64,000 nt of DNA from Aureimonas sp. SA4125 (GCF_019973775.1 NZ_AP025032.1:1736001-1800000); one strand, 5' to 3'. Positions 27,048-36,979 are shown, counted from the first letter of the stretch. Numbers and translations are program-made. Notes: generated from the sequence alone by a model not told the origin.

Positions 27048-29102
27048 ATGTCGAAGGTTGGACAGGATCACAACGATGTCGACGTCGACATCGGCCGGCT
27101 GACCTCCGCTCTCTGGGCGCGCAAGCTGACGGTGCTGTTGTCCACGGTGGCCTTCGCCGGTGCCGGCTTTGCCGTCGCCACACTGCTGCCGTCCAGCTAC
27201 CAGGCCGAGACGCAGATCGTGATCGAGGCGCGTGAATCGGCTTTCACGCGCAGCGACGCCTCGACCAACGCTGCCGAGGGCACGCTCAGCCCGGAAAGCG
27301 TCGAGAGCCAGGTGTCGCTGATGACCTCGGCGGAGATCCTCGGCGACGTCGCCGAAAAATTCAAACTGGCGACCCTTGCAGAGTTTTCTCCCTCGCCGTC
27401 GCTTCTCGACCGCCTCGTCACCCGTGTCCGCCCCGAGGCGGACTCCTTGCCGGGCGAAGTCATCGAGAAGATGCGCGAGAAGCTGCAGGTCTACCGCAAG
27501 GAGAACCAGCGCGTCCTCGTCATCGAGTTCTCCTCGCACGATCCGCTTCTCGCCCGCGACATTCCGAACGCCATCGCCACGGAATATCTCAGCCGGCAGA
27601 AGGGGGCGCTGCTCACCTCCAACAATAATGCGACGGGCTGGCTGGAACAGGAGATCGCCGATCTTCAGACCTCGGTAAAGGATGCCGAGGGCAAGGTCGC
27701 GGCCTACCGGGCCCAATCCGACCTCCTCGTCGGTCAGAACCAGAGCGTGCTGGCGACGCAGCAGCTTTCGGAAATTGCCACGGAACTGTCGCGGACCCGG
27801 GCGGCGCGCGCCGCGGCGGAAAGCCGGGCGAACAGCGTCCAGGATGCGATCGAGCGCGGGATCGCCCTCGACACCGTCTCGGAAGTCCTGGCGTCGCCCA
27901 CGGTGCAGGCGCTGCGCGAGCGCGAGGTGGCGCTCAAGGCGGAGATCGCCGACCTGTCGACGACGCTTCTGGAAAATCACCCGCGACTGCGGTCGCTGCG
28001 CTCGCAGCGGCGTGATCTCGATACCGAAATCGCGCGCGAGGCCGCCAAGGTCCGTGCGTCCCTCGAGACCGAGGCAGACGCTGCCCGCCAGCGGGAAGCC
28101 GCCCTGACGGCCGAGATGGAGCAGTTGAAGATCGATTCCGCCAAGGCCGGCAGCCAGGCGGTCGAACTGCGTTCGCTGGAGCGCGAGGCCGAGTCCCAGA
28201 GCCAGCTTCTCGAGAGCTACATGACACGCTATCGCGAGGCGATTGCCCGTGGCTCGCGCGACTACCTGCCGGTCGACGCGCGCGTATTCTCGCAGGCGCA
28301 GCTTCCGGCCGAGCCCTATTTCCCGAAGGTCCTGCCGATCACCGCTGCGGCCGGGGTCGCCGGCTTCCTGTTCTCCGCCATAGCGCTTCTCCTGCGCGAA
28401 CTCTTCTCAGGGCGCGCACTGACGCCCAGCCCGCTGCCGCGCCGGAACGAGACCCTGGTCGATGCTCCCGTGACCGTTGCGCCGACCACCATGCCGCCGG
28501 CTCCCCCTGCGCCCGCCAGCAGCCTGACGAACGCGGCCGAGCTCGGCGAGGCGCTTTTGAAGAGCGAGGTGCCGCGCGTCCTCATCGTTTCCGCCGATGC
28601 GCAGGGACGCCCCGCCGGCGTCATTCTGGCGCGCGAATTGGCCGCGCACGATCGCTCGACCATACTCGTCGACCTGACGCCGAACAGCGCCGCGGCCCGC
28701 GCCATGGGCGTTCCCGAGGACAACATGTCCGGCCATGATCTGGCCGACGGCACGGCCTCCTTCGCCGACCTCATCCACCGCGACCTCCGGACCTCGGCCC
28801 ATGTGATGTCGTCGTCAGGGCTCGCCCTCACGGACGACGCCTCCTTCGAGGAAGTGAACGTGGTGCTCGAGGCACTGGGCAAGGTCTACGACTGCACCAT
28901 GGTCGATTGCGGATTTCTGCCGCCGGAAAAGCTGTTGCGCCTGATGGACGGCACGGCCGCCCTCATCGTCGCGGTCGAGCCGGGCAAGGAAGCGAGCGGC
29001 GAGGCCATGATGCAGGAACTCGCCGACGCCGGTCTGGGCGATGTCGTCCTGATGAACCTCGGCGCACCCGACGATATCGCCGAGCGCCGCCACGCGGCCT
29101 GA
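27048..29102 (+). CDS. Wzc/GumC-like polysaccharide co-polymerase with degenerate kinase domain
   Basis: A 684-aa inner-membrane chain-length and export protein. The Wzz domain opens near residue 15, with one membrane segment at about 28-49. A long coiled-coil periplasmic region follows (about 195-415) and a second segment at about 428-452. The C-terminal domain occupies the place of a BY-kinase, but its Walker A position reads SADAQGRPAG without GKS/T, Walker A' reads ILVDLTPN without the usual DxD, and there is no C-terminal Tyr cluster. It is probably a structural pseudokinase. It is divergent from the export lipoprotein. Confidence 0.87.
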   Translation: MSKVGQDHNDVDVDIGRLTSALWARKLTVLLSTVAFAGAGFAVATLLPSSYQAETQIVIEARESAFTRSDASTNAAEGTLSPESVESQVSLMTSAEILGDVAEKFKLATLAEFSPSPSLLDRLVTRVRPEADSLPGEVIEKMREKLQVYRKENQRVLVIEFSSHDPLLARDIPNAIATEYLSRQKGALLTSNNNATGWLEQEIADLQTSVKDAEGKVAAYRAQSDLLVGQNQSVLATQQLSEIATELSRTRAARAAAESRANSVQDAIERGIALDTVSEVLASPTVQALREREVALKAEIADLSTTLLENHPRLRSLRSQRRDLDTEIAREAAKVRASLETEADAARQREAALTAEMEQLKIDSAKAGSQAVELRSLEREAESQSQLLESYMTRYREAIARGSRDYLPVDARVFSQAQLPAEPYFPKVLPITAAAGVAGFLFSAIALLLRELFSGRALTPSPLPRRNETLVDAPVTVAPTTMPPAPPAPASSLTNAAELGEALLKSEVPRVLIVSADAQGRPAGVILARELAAHDRSTILVDLTPNSAAARAMGVPEDNMSGHDLADGTASFADLIHRDLRTSAHVMSSSGLALTDDASFEEVNVVLEALGKVYDCTMVDCGFLPPEKLLRLMDGTAALIVAVEPGKEASGEAMMQELADAGLGDVVLMNLGAPDDIAERRHAA

Positions 29103-29187
29103 GGTCTTTGCTGGAGGCAAGTCGTGGGAGGCGGTTGGGAAGAGGGGAGGCGGGTAGCTTCTCTGACTGCCAATTCGCCCGGGGCCA

Positions 29188-30288
29188 TCACGATCGGCGT
29201 AGGTGTCGACGAACCCGCTGCACCGCCGATTTCATCCGCGCATCGGTCTTGACCCATCGGACGAACTGTCCGCGCAGCCGTGCGGCCGCGACGTAGAGAC
29301 TTCCGGCGGCCGTCAGGGCGAGAATCGCGTCGTATTGCGGGATCACGCGGTCGCACCAGGATCGCTTGTAGCGCTCCTCGCCCGGACCGAGGTCGAGGAG
29401 CTCGAGCCCTTCGTCCGCGAGCCGTTCGACCAGATTCCAGAGCAGAAGTTCTCCCGGACTGACATCGGCGTCGGCATCGTCCGAGAACGACGAGAACATT
29501 CCCCAGAAGACGCCGTTCTCGACGATCCCGCCCATCATCGCCTTGATGCCGCCGCCGCCGAGAATGCAGTAAAGCCGCGTGTCGATCCCGGGGGCTGCGA
29601 AGAGATCGCCGAGAAAGGCCTTGATCCCGGCATCGGCGAACGGGTTCGGCATCTTCAGCTCGGCAAACCGCGATCGCTTCTGATCGAAGAAGGTCGCGAG
29701 GGCGGTCGGTCGATCGCCCGGCGGCGTGTCCTGGAAGACGTAGCCCCCGCGCTGCTCGAAGAAGCGCTGCTGCGAACGGAATTTCTTGCGCTTGCGCTTG
29801 GCGTTGCCGCGCGCCAGCACGGCCTCCAGGCCACCGGCCAGCGAGATCGCAAAACGTTCCTCGATGGCCGGACGTCGGTCGAAATCGGGGCCGATGAACG
29901 CGGTGTCGGGCATCCGCCGAAGGTCCAGCGCGTCGATCCGCAGATCCGCCGGACGGGCCGCGGCAGCAAGGATCTCGGCGGTCAGCCGCGGCGCCGCGAA
30001 ACCGGGGCGTGCTCGCCAGCCATTGGCGTTGGCATGGGTCTCGCCGGGAAAGGTGGCCACCCGCCAGGGACCGCGGCGGTCGACCTCGAGCGGCAGCACG
30101 GCAGCGACACCACCGACGTCCTCGGCCACAAGCCAGAGCGGCGTGCGGCGTTTCAGGCGCCCGCGCGTCCGTTCCCAGGCGGCGACGAAACCTGCCGACT
30201 GGAAAGGCGTGCCGACATATTTTCTGTCCGCGAGCGCATCGCCGCCCCCTTCGGCGAAAAACCCGAACCGCAGCGAAAGGGCGGGCAT
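29188..30288 (-). CDS. FemAB/CelD-like GNAT-fold protein
   Basis: A 366-aa protein of the Acetyltransf_6 (CelD/BcsL, FemAB-like) group often found in cellulose and exopolysaccharide loci. Support comes from LVAEDVGGVAAVLPLEV, KRKRKKFRSQQRFFEQRGG, FDQKRSRFAELKMPNPF and the C-terminal LDLGPGEERYKRSW, a signature of this family. It would transfer an acyl or aminoacyl group, possibly to the exopolysaccharide or its carrier. It is convergent with the Wzc-like gene and divergent from the deacetylase. The start at 30288 fits the hydrophobic MPALSLRFGFF opening. Confidence 0.78.
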   Translation of the reverse strand: MPALSLRFGFFAEGGGDALADRKYVGTPFQSAGFVAAWERTRGRLKRRTPLWLVAEDVGGVAAVLPLEVDRRGPWRVATFPGETHANANGWRARPGFAAPRLTAEILAAAARPADLRIDALDLRRMPDTAFIGPDFDRRPAIEERFAISLAGGLEAVLARGNAKRKRKKFRSQQRFFEQRGGYVFQDTPPGDRPTALATFFDQKRSRFAELKMPNPFADAGIKAFLGDLFAAPGIDTRLYCILGGGGIKAMMGGIVENGVFWGMFSSFSDDADADVSPGELLLWNLVERLADEGLELLDLGPGEERYKRSWCDRVIPQYDAILALTAAGSLYVAAARLRGQFVRWVKTDARMKSAVQRVRRHLRRS

Positions 30289-30489
30289 GGCTAGCAAGTC
30301 CTCAGAGGAAGTGATGGCTGGCCTCCCGAAACGCTGTCGCCACTTCACTTGCCATAGAAATTTTAAGAATCGCCTTCTAGGCTGTCGCAAAGGGTTGGAT
30401 GGCTGGTGCTGACAGTTTTTCCGAACGATGCAAAAGAGCGGATGGCGCGTAGGGATCGCAAGCCGCGATCGGTTGCCTCGGAAAGCGAA

Positions 30490-31554
30490 ATGGCCGACTG
30501 GAAGACATGGGGCGGACGGGGTGCGCTGAATGCCACCTGGCGATCGGGTGTGGCAGATCTCGCTGCCAGGTGGACGCGGCCTATGGGCGCGATCTTCACC
30601 CTTCACCATGTCACGCCGGAGCCGCTCGGCAATTTCCCGCCAAACGGCCACCTGCGTGTCGCTCCGGCCTTTCTGGAGGCGGTCATTCGCCATCTCAAGG
30701 CGCGCGACGTCGACTTCGTCGATCTTGCCGAGGTCGCCCGCCGCGTCGAGGCGCAGGCCGAGGGCAGGGCGCGCGGGCGCTTCTTCGCCGCCTTCACCCT
30801 GGACGACGGCTACTGCAACAATGCCGTTCATGCCGCGCCGATCTTCCGGCGCGAAGAGGTGCCCTACACGATCTTCGTCACGCCCGGCCTGTCGGACGGC
30901 TCCGTCCTGCCGTGGTGGGAAATGATCGAGAAGGTCGTCCGCGACAATGCGGCTGTCGTCGTTCCCTTTGCGCCGGGTTCTCTTCCGTGCCGCACCGCGG
31001 CTGAAAAATGCGGCGTCTTCGACCAGCTCAGCATCTATCTGAGGAACCGCTGCGCCGAGGGGGAGGTCGACGTCGAGGTTCGGCGCATTGCCGCCGCCAA
31101 CGGCATCGACGTCCTCGACGCCGGCGCGCGCGTGATGGACTGGGACGAGCTGCGCACGCTTTCCCAAGATCCGCTCTGCACGATCGGCGCCCACTCCATG
31201 ACGCATCCGCGGCTGGCACGCTTGAACGAGGCGGACTTGGTCTACGAAATGCAGCGCTCGCGCGAGATCATCGGCGACGAACTCGGGCGCCGTCCGGATT
31301 TCTTCGCCTACCCCTACGGCTACCGCAATGCATGCGGCCCGCGCGAGTTCGCGATGGCGGCGCATCTCGGCTACCGCGCCGCCTTCACCACGCGTCTTCA
31401 CGCCCTCACGGCGAAGTCGTCGGCCAACATCCAGGCGCTGCCGCGTCTCTCGCTCAACGGCTACTATCAGGACCCGCGCTATGTCGACGTGCTGATGTCC
31501 GGCCTGCCGGGGCTCTGGAAAGAGCGCGGCACGGACCCGCACTATCTCGGCTGA
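30490..31554 (+). CDS. Polysaccharide deacetylase family protein
   Basis: Carbohydrate esterase 4 (NodB-like) protein of 354 aa. The metal-binding motif 1 is TLDDGYCNNA (first Asp catalytic), and the histidine motif is HSMTHPRLARL. FAYPYGYRNACG is motif 3. It would remove acetyl groups from polysaccharide. Three in-frame starts exist (GTG 30406, ATG 30442, ATG 30490). I prefer 30490 because MADWKTWGGRG leads directly into the family-like ARWTRPMGAIFTLHHV. It ends the exopolysaccharide locus. Confidence 0.88.
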   Translation: MADWKTWGGRGALNATWRSGVADLAARWTRPMGAIFTLHHVTPEPLGNFPPNGHLRVAPAFLEAVIRHLKARDVDFVDLAEVARRVEAQAEGRARGRFFAAFTLDDGYCNNAVHAAPIFRREEVPYTIFVTPGLSDGSVLPWWEMIEKVVRDNAAVVVPFAPGSLPCRTAAEKCGVFDQLSIYLRNRCAEGEVDVEVRRIAAANGIDVLDAGARVMDWDELRTLSQDPLCTIGAHSMTHPRLARLNEADLVYEMQRSREIIGDELGRRPDFFAYPYGYRNACGPREFAMAAHLGYRAAFTTRLHALTAKSSANIQALPRLSLNGYYQDPRYVDVLMSGLPGLWKERGTDPHYLG

Positions 31555-31659
31555 GGTCGGCCGCCGGAACTGGTGCTGCCGCGCGATGGACCAGACGAAA
31601 GCGCCGGCCGATGCGTCAAGATGAGCGTGGCGCAGGCATTTTCATGCGCTCGTGCGCGA

Positions 31660-31878
31660 TCAGGAGCGCGGCTTGCCCTTGTAGCCTTCCATCCAGCGGA
31701 TCAGGAGCATCGCCGGCACGACCCAGAGGAGGCCGGTCAGCGAGAAGAAGGCAAGGTGCGTCCAGCCACCGGCGTTGGCGAGGTAGAGCGAGGCGTAGGC
31801 CGTCGCGAAGATGGCGTAGAGCGAAACGAGGATGATCATCACCACCGTGCCGATGAGCTTCTTCATTCTGATGGACAT
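31660..31878 (-). CDS. DUF2842 small membrane protein
   Basis: A 72-aa membrane protein with two hydrophobic segments (TVVMIILVSLYAIFATAYA and FFSLTGLLWVVPAMLLIRWM). The RKLIGT-like start (MKKLIGT) and the WVVPAMLLIRWM end match DUF2842, a family limited to alphaproteobacteria. Its function is unknown. It is divergent from ctaA, a common neighbour, which hints at a membrane or cytochrome-oxidase-related role. A methionine four residues in (31866) is an alternative start. Confidence 0.85.
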   Translation of the reverse strand: MSIRMKKLIGTVVMIILVSLYAIFATAYASLYLANAGGWTHLAFFSLTGLLWVVPAMLLIRWMEGYKGKPRS

Positions 31879-32057
31879 GGGCCTCGTTCCCTGACGCTTC
31901 CCCGCCGGCTTAGTCGCGTCGAGCGAAAAAGGCCAGCGCCGCGCCTGCGACGCTTGCGGCGCTTGAATCCGCGACCGGTTCGAGTCACATCACCGGAAAG
32001 CACCGCCACCGATCCTAAGGCGGACCCAGGCGGCGGTGTACGCCGAACTTTCGAGGG

Positions 32058-33230
32058 ATGATGCCGATGTCGACCGCGTCCACCCAGGATTTTCCCGATA
32101 CCGGCGTGACGAAGGATCGCGCGCTGAGGGACCGGCGGGCCGTGCGCTACTGGCTCTACGCCGTAGCGGCGGTCGTGTTCGCGCTCGTCCTCGTCGGCGG
32201 CGCGACGCGGCTTACCGAATCCGGCCTGTCGATCACCGAGTGGAAGCCGATCCACGGCGTCGTGCCGCCGCTCTCGGACGCCGAATGGCAGGAGGAGTTC
32301 ACGCTCTACCAGCAGATCCCGCAATACCGCGAGCTGAACCAGGGCATGGAGCTCTCGCAGTTCAAGACGATCTACTGGTGGGAATGGGCGCATCGCATCC
32401 TCGCCCGCTTCGTCGGCCTCGTCTTCGCCGTCCCGCTCGCCTGGTTCTGGATCCGCGGGCGCATCCCGGCGGGTTTGAAGCCGCGGCTCGTGGGCATCTT
32501 GGCGCTGGGCGGGCTGCAGGGGGCGATCGGCTGGTGGATGGTCGCTTCCGGCCTCGTCAACCGGACGGATGTCAGCCAGTATCGCCTTGCGGTCCATCTC
32601 ACGACGGCCTGCCTGATCTTCACCGCGACGCTCTGGGTGGCGCGGGGCCTCGCGCCGCACTCGGACGATGCGCCGCCCTCGGCGAAATCGGCCGGCGCGG
32701 CCCGGCTGATCGTCATCCTTTCGCTGCTGCAGATCTATCTCGGCGGTCTCGTCGCCGGCCTCAATGCGGGCCTGTCCTTCAACACCTGGCCGCTGATGGA
32801 CGGCTCGCTGGTGCCGCAGGGCCTGATGATCATGCAGCCGGCCTGGCGCAACTTCTTCGAGAACGTCATGACGGTGCAGTTCATGCACCGGATGGGCGCC
32901 TATCTCCTTCTCGCCGTCGTGGCGATGCACGCCTTTGCAAGCCTTCGCCAGGCGCCGCGCAGCACCCATGCCCGCCGCGCCGTCATCCTTCTGGCCCTGG
33001 TGCTCGTGCAGGCGGCGATCGGCGTCGTTACGCTGATCCTCGCCGTGCCGATCGGCTGGGGGCTCCTGCACCAGGGGGGCGCGCTCGTGGTGCTCGGCTT
33101 TGCCACCGCCCACGCCCGCGCGCTGAAGGGTCCCTATGCCGTGGATACCCGGCCGTCCGGCCGCGTCAGGCCAAAAGTCACCGAGGGACGCCGTGCGCCG
33201 ATCGAGAACGCCGCCGGCATGACGCCGTAG
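32058..33230 (+). CDS. ctaA: Heme A synthase (COX15/CtaA)
   Basis: Oxidises the C8 methyl of heme O to give heme A for cytochrome oxidase. The 390-aa protein has about eight membrane segments with paired histidines. Visible motifs are [26 protein letters not shown], the [14 protein letters not shown] histidine block, [13 protein letters not shown] (as [13 protein letters not shown]), [11 protein letters not shown] and [11 protein letters not shown]. These are typical of the alphaproteobacterial type 2 enzyme. ATG 32058 precedes ATG 32064 by two codons, and either may be used. It is convergent with argC. Confidence 0.94.
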   Translation: MMPMSTASTQDFPDTGVTKDRALRDRRAVRYWLYAVAAVVFALVLVGGATRLTESGLSITEWKPIHGVVPPLSDAEWQEEFTLYQQIPQYRELNQGMELSQFKTIYWWEWAHRILARFVGLVFAVPLAWFWIRGRIPAGLKPRLVGILALGGLQGAIGWWMVASGLVNRTDVSQYRLAVHLTTACLIFTATLWVARGLAPHSDDAPPSAKSAGAARLIVILSLLQIYLGGLVAGLNAGLSFNTWPLMDGSLVPQGLMIMQPAWRNFFENVMTVQFMHRMGAYLLLAVVAMHAFASLRQAPRSTHARRAVILLALVLVQAAIGVVTLILAVPIGWGLLHQGGALVVLGFATAHARALKGPYAVDTRPSGRVRPKVTEGRRAPIENAAGMTP

Positions 33231-33263
33231 GCCCTTCCTCCTTCAGGTGAGGGAGGCTGCCGC

Positions 33264-34319
33264 TCAGGGGAACAGCGGCAGCTGCTCGATGCCGGTCGTC
33301 TCGCCGAGGCCGTAGGCGACGTTGAAGTTCTGGATCGCCTGACCAGCCGAGCCCTTCACCAGATTGTCGAGCGTCGAGATGACGATGGCGCGGCCGGGGA
33401 TCCGGTCGGGCACGACATTCACGACGACGTAGTTGGAGCCGCGCACCATCTGCGTCTGCGGCAGAACGCCCTCGTCGGCGACGGTGACGAAGGGTTCGTT
33501 CGCATAGGCCTCGACGAGCGTGTCGCGCAAATCCGCCGCGGTGGCTCCGCCGGCAAGCCGGACATAGCTCGTGCATAGCTCGCCCCGGCTCATCGGGATG
33601 AGATGCGGGGTGAAGTTGACGCGCAGGTTTTGAACGCCCGCGACCTTGCCGATCTCCTGCTCGATCTCGGCCATGTGGCGGTGCTTGCCGACGGCATAGG
33701 GCGACATGCCTTCGCCCGCCTCGCAGAACAGGACGTTCTCCTTCGGGCTGCGGCCGGCGCCGGAGACGCCCGACTTGGCGTCGATGACGAGGTCGGTAAC
33801 GTCGATCTGGCCGGCGCCCGCGAGCGGCAGCAGCGCCAGAAGCACCGCGGTCGGGTAGCAGCCGGGGCAGGCGATCAGCCGTGCCTTGGCGATGTCGGCG
33901 CGGTAGTGCTCGGTGAGGCCGTAGACGGCTTCCGGCTGGATGTCGGTCGCGACATGGTCGAGCCCGTACCATTCCTTGTAGGTCGCCGCGTCGCGCAGGC
34001 GAAAATCGGCGGACATGTCGATGATCTTGATATCCGGATAGGTCTCGAAGATCTTCTTCGTGATCGCCTGCGTCGTGCCATGCGGCAGGCCGCAGAACAC
34101 TGCGTCGACGGCGCCCCAGTCGGCGTCCTCGATCTTCACGAGATCGGGCAGCGGAACATGGGCGAGGTGCTTGAAGACGGCGCGCATCGGCTTGCCGGCA
34201 TGGCTGTTGGCGGTGAGCGCCGTGATCTCGATGTTCGGGTGGCGGACGGCGAGGCGCACCAGATCGGCCCCGGTGTAGCCGCTGGCGCCGAGCACGCCGA
34301 TCCTGATCTTGTCCGCCAT
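33264..34319 (-). CDS. argC: N-acetyl-gamma-glutamyl-phosphate reductase
   Basis: NADPH-dependent third enzyme of arginine biosynthesis, 351 aa. The N-terminal GVLGASGYTGADLVRL nucleotide motif and the active-site CPGCYPTAVLLAL Cys are clear. HRHMAEIEQEIG and VNFTPHLIPM follow. It lies 134 bp downstream of the agmatinase gene on the same strand. Together they cover synthesis of and flux from arginine or agmatine, although separate promoters are possible. Confidence 0.95.
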   Translation of the reverse strand: MADKIRIGVLGASGYTGADLVRLAVRHPNIEITALTANSHAGKPMRAVFKHLAHVPLPDLVKIEDADWGAVDAVFCGLPHGTTQAITKKIFETYPDIKIIDMSADFRLRDAATYKEWYGLDHVATDIQPEAVYGLTEHYRADIAKARLIACPGCYPTAVLLALLPLAGAGQIDVTDLVIDAKSGVSGAGRSPKENVLFCEAGEGMSPYAVGKHRHMAEIEQEIGKVAGVQNLRVNFTPHLIPMSRGELCTSYVRLAGGATAADLRDTLVEAYANEPFVTVADEGVLPQTQMVRGSNYVVVNVVPDRIPGRAIVISTLDNLVKGSAGQAIQNFNVAYGLGETTGIEQLPLFP

Positions 34320-34453
34320 CGCGTCTGCTCCGTGTTCATGTTCAATGGTTTGCGAGATGTTCTGAATGCGCGGCCGACAGGTCGTTGAATCGGTTTCTGA
34401 GCGATCTGAATCGCCTTGTCAGCTGTGTCCCGCAAGAGCGTCGATTGATTCGG

Positions 34454-35413
34454 TCATCCTGCCTTGCGTTCGGCCAGGATGCCGAGGACATAGAGAGCCA
34501 CCGTCGCGCCCGCAACGGCGGTCATGTCCGCATGGTCGTAGGGCGGCGAGACCTCGACGACATCGGCGCCGACGATGCCGAGATCCTTCAGCCGGTGCAG
34601 GACGGCGAGCATCTTCGCGCTCGATGGACCGCCGGCGACGGGCGTGCCGGTCCCCGGCGCGAAGGCGACGTCGAGGCAGTCGATGTCGAAGGAAAGATAG
34701 ACCGGCCGGCCCTTCGTGCGCTCGTGGATGCGCCGGGAGATCTCGCTCGACGTCAGGTCCTCGACGGCATTGCCATGGATGATTTCCAGCCCGAGCGTCT
34801 CCGGTGCATGGGTCCGGATGCCGATCTGGATCGAGGTCGAGGGATCGACGAGCCCATGCTTTACCGCGGCCGTCAGGAAGGAGCCGTGGTCGACGCGTTC
34901 GCCGGCGGCCGATTGCGCCAGTGGCCAGGTGTCCTGGTGGGCATCGAAATGAACGAGCGACATCACGCCGTGCCGGTCGGCATGCGCCTGCAGCAGCGGG
35001 AAGGTGATCGAGTGGTCGCCGCCGAGCGTCAGGAGGAAGCCGGTCTCGGCAAGGATCGCCTCCGCCTCGGCCCGGATCAGCGCGTGCGCCGTCTCCGGCG
35101 TCCGGTAATCGAGCAGGCAGTCGCCATAGTCGACGACGCTTAACGCCTCGAACAGGTCGCGGTGGAAGGGATATTGCGGATCGTTGTCGAAGATCTGCGA
35201 CGCCCGCCGCAGCGCCGCAGGGCCGAAGCGCGTGCCCGGCCGGTTCGACACCGAGGCGTCGAAGGGAATGCCCCAGACGGTAACGTCGGCGCCGGAGGGT
35301 GACTTCGTCAGCTTGCGCCGCATGAAGGAGGCGATCCCGGCATAGGTCGGGTCGCTGGCGCCGCCGAGCACGTCGGCGGCGGTGAAGGCGTTGTCGATCG
35401 ATTTGGAAGCCAT
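34454..35413 (-). CDS. speB: Agmatinase (arginase superfamily)
   Basis: Mn-dependent ureohydrolase of 319 aa, predicted to hydrolyse agmatine to putrescine and urea. Metal-ligand motifs are LGGDHSITFPLL, VHFDAHQDTW and SFDIDCLDVAFAPGTGTP. The start at 35413 (MASKSIDNAF) is preferred over an upstream in-frame ATG. The promoter must lie in the 130 bp between the gene and the insertion sequence whose left end is at 35550. Guanidinobutyrase activity cannot be excluded from the sequence. Confidence 0.88.
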   Translation of the reverse strand: MASKSIDNAFTAADVLGGASDPTYAGIASFMRRKLTKSPSGADVTVWGIPFDASVSNRPGTRFGPAALRRASQIFDNDPQYPFHRDLFEALSVVDYGDCLLDYRTPETAHALIRAEAEAILAETGFLLTLGGDHSITFPLLQAHADRHGVMSLVHFDAHQDTWPLAQSAAGERVDHGSFLTAAVKHGLVDPSTSIQIGIRTHAPETLGLEIIHGNAVEDLTSSEISRRIHERTKGRPVYLSFDIDCLDVAFAPGTGTPVAGGPSSAKMLAVLHRLKDLGIVGADVVEVSPPYDHADMTAVAGATVALYVLGILAERKAG

Positions 35414-35541
35414 TTTGTCCGCTCCGCTGCTGGAGCCTCGCGCTCTAGAGCAAAACGCCGACATAATGAAGTCGGCCCGCCGCCATCCCAAGCCGGGCGT
35501 TCACCGGATTTATGACAGGCCCGTCTGGGCATGTGCAAAAG

Positions 35542-35549
35542 CGAAGATT
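35542..35549. repeat. Left target-site duplication of the IS256-family element
   Basis: CGAAGATT occurs directly outside the left inverted repeat and again outside the right one at 36972-36979. Confidence 0.9.
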
Positions 35550-36971
35550 GATCGTGTCCCCTAGCGTGGTGTAGCTGACGGCGTCACACGTCGGTTCCGG
35601 CCAGGCCGGGTTGATCAGCGCGTCATTGCTGGCAGGCTGACGAGAGGATCATCGCTCAAGGGTGCAACGGATTCCAGCGTCATGTACCTCGCCCGCTGCA
35701 CGGCCCACTCGTCATTCTGCTCGAGCAGCAGAGCGCCGACGAGACGCAGGATGGCCTCGTCGTTCGGAAAGATGCCGACGACGTCGGTGCGCCGCTTGAT
35801 CTCCCCGTTCAGCCGCTCGATGGGGTTGATGCTGTGCAGCTTGGCGCGATGCTCCCTGGGGAAGGTCATGTAGGCCAAGACATCCTCTTCGGCGCCGTCG
35901 AGGATGGCGGCGAGCTTGGGCACCTTCGGCCGGATCTGGTCGGCGACGGAGCGCCATTGCAGGCTTGCGGCCTCGGGCGTCTCCTGGGCGAAGGCGGTGG
36001 CGATGAAGGCCGACACCACCCGGCGTCCGCTCTTGCCGGCATGGGCCAGCACGTTGCGCATGAAGTGCACCCGGCATCGCTGCCATGTCGCCGTCAGGAC
36101 CTTGGTGACGGCCGCCTTGATGCCCTCGTGCGCATCGGACACGACGAGCTTCACGCCGCGCAGGCCGCGCCGGGTCAGCTTGCGCAGGAATTCGGTCCAG
36201 ATCGGTTCGGCTTCCGAGGTGCCGACCTCCATGCCGAGCACCTCGCGCCGGCCATCGGCGTTGACGCCGACGGCGATGATCACTGCGACCGAGACGATGC
36301 GCCCGCCGCGGCGGACCTTCAGGTAGGTCGCGTCGATCCAGAGATAGGGCCAGTCGCCCTCGATCGGCCGTTCGAGGAAGACCTTCACCTTGCCGTCGAT
36401 CTCTTCGCAAAGCCTCGACACCTGGCTCTTGGAGATGCCGTCCATGCCCATCGCCTTGACCAGGTCGTCGACCGAACGGGTCGAGATGCCCTGGACATAG
36501 GCTTCCTGGATCACGGCCGTCAGGGCCTTCTCGGCCATGCGCCGCGGCTCGAGGAAGCCGGGAAAGTAGCTGCCCTTGCGCAGCCTGGGAATGCGCAGCT
36601 CGACGGTGCCGGCACGGGTATGCCAGTCCCTGTCGCGATAGCCGTTGCGCTGGGCGAGGCGCTCGGCGCTCTTCTCGCCATAGCCGGCGCCGGTCGCATT
36701 GCCGACCTCCAGTTCCATCAGCCGCTCGGCGGCAAAGCCGATCATCTCGCGCAACAGATCGGCGTCCGGGGTCTTCTCCAGAAGGCTGCGCAGGCTCATC
36801 ATGTCGTCGGTCATCAGGGGATCTCCGGTTGCGGTTAGGTCTCGCAACCCAAGCCTAACCGGAAACCGCTGGTGACCACCGCGTCGCCAATCCCGTCCTA
36901 CAGCGCAATCAAAGGCGCGGGCGAGATCGGCGACGCTACCGTCGAGCTACACCACGGGCGGGGACACGACC
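35550..36971. mobile_element. Complete IS256-family insertion sequence
   Basis: A 1422-bp element has imperfect terminal inverted repeats. The left end reads GATCGTGTCCCC then CGTGGTGTAGCT, and the right end (complement) reads GGTCGTGTCCCC then CGTGGTGTAGCT, with further partial match inward. It carries one transposase gene on the minus strand and is flanked by the perfect 8-bp direct repeat CGAAGATT. It lies in the divergent intergenic region between speB and the TadE/G-like gene. The identical duplication and intact transposase imply a recent insertion. Confidence 0.95.
35615..36814 (-). CDS. IS256-family (Mutator-type) transposase
   Basis: A 399-aa DDE transposase that appears full length. 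The N-terminal half contains [24 protein letters not shown] and [15 protein letters not shown]. The catalytic core has the first Asp in [12 protein letters not shown], the second in [13 protein letters not shown], the [14 protein letters not shown] motif and the Glu in [15 protein letters not shown]. No frameshift or internal stop is seen. The ATG at 36814 is preferred; an in-frame opening 11 codons upstream also exists. The element ends lie about 65 and 157 bp outside the gene. Confidence 0.96.
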   Translation of the reverse strand: MTDDMMSLRSLLEKTPDADLLREMIGFAAERLMELEVGNATGAGYGEKSAERLAQRNGYRDRDWHTRAGTVELRIPRLRKGSYFPGFLEPRRMAEKALTAVIQEAYVQGISTRSVDDLVKAMGMDGISKSQVSRLCEEIDGKVKVFLERPIEGDWPYLWIDATYLKVRRGGRIVSVAVIIAVGVNADGRREVLGMEVGTSEAEPIWTEFLRKLTRRGLRGVKLVVSDAHEGIKAAVTKVLTATWQRCRVHFMRNVLAHAGKSGRRVVSAFIATAFAQETPEAASLQWRSVADQIRPKVPKLAAILDGAEEDVLAYMTFPREHRAKLHSINPIERLNGEIKRRTDVVGIFPNDEAILRLVGALLLEQNDEWAVQRARYMTLESVAPLSDDPLVSLPAMTR

Positions 36972-36979
36972 CGAAGATT
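36972..36979. repeat. Right target-site duplication of the IS256-family element
   Basis: This is a second exact copy of CGAAGATT, directly after the right inverted repeat. Confidence 0.9.

Noticed and set aside
35440..35475. Possible further copy of the mosaic repeat (TCTAGAGCAAAACGCC)
   Set aside because: Only the TCTAGAGC border resembles other elements; the inner sequence does not match modules 1-3.
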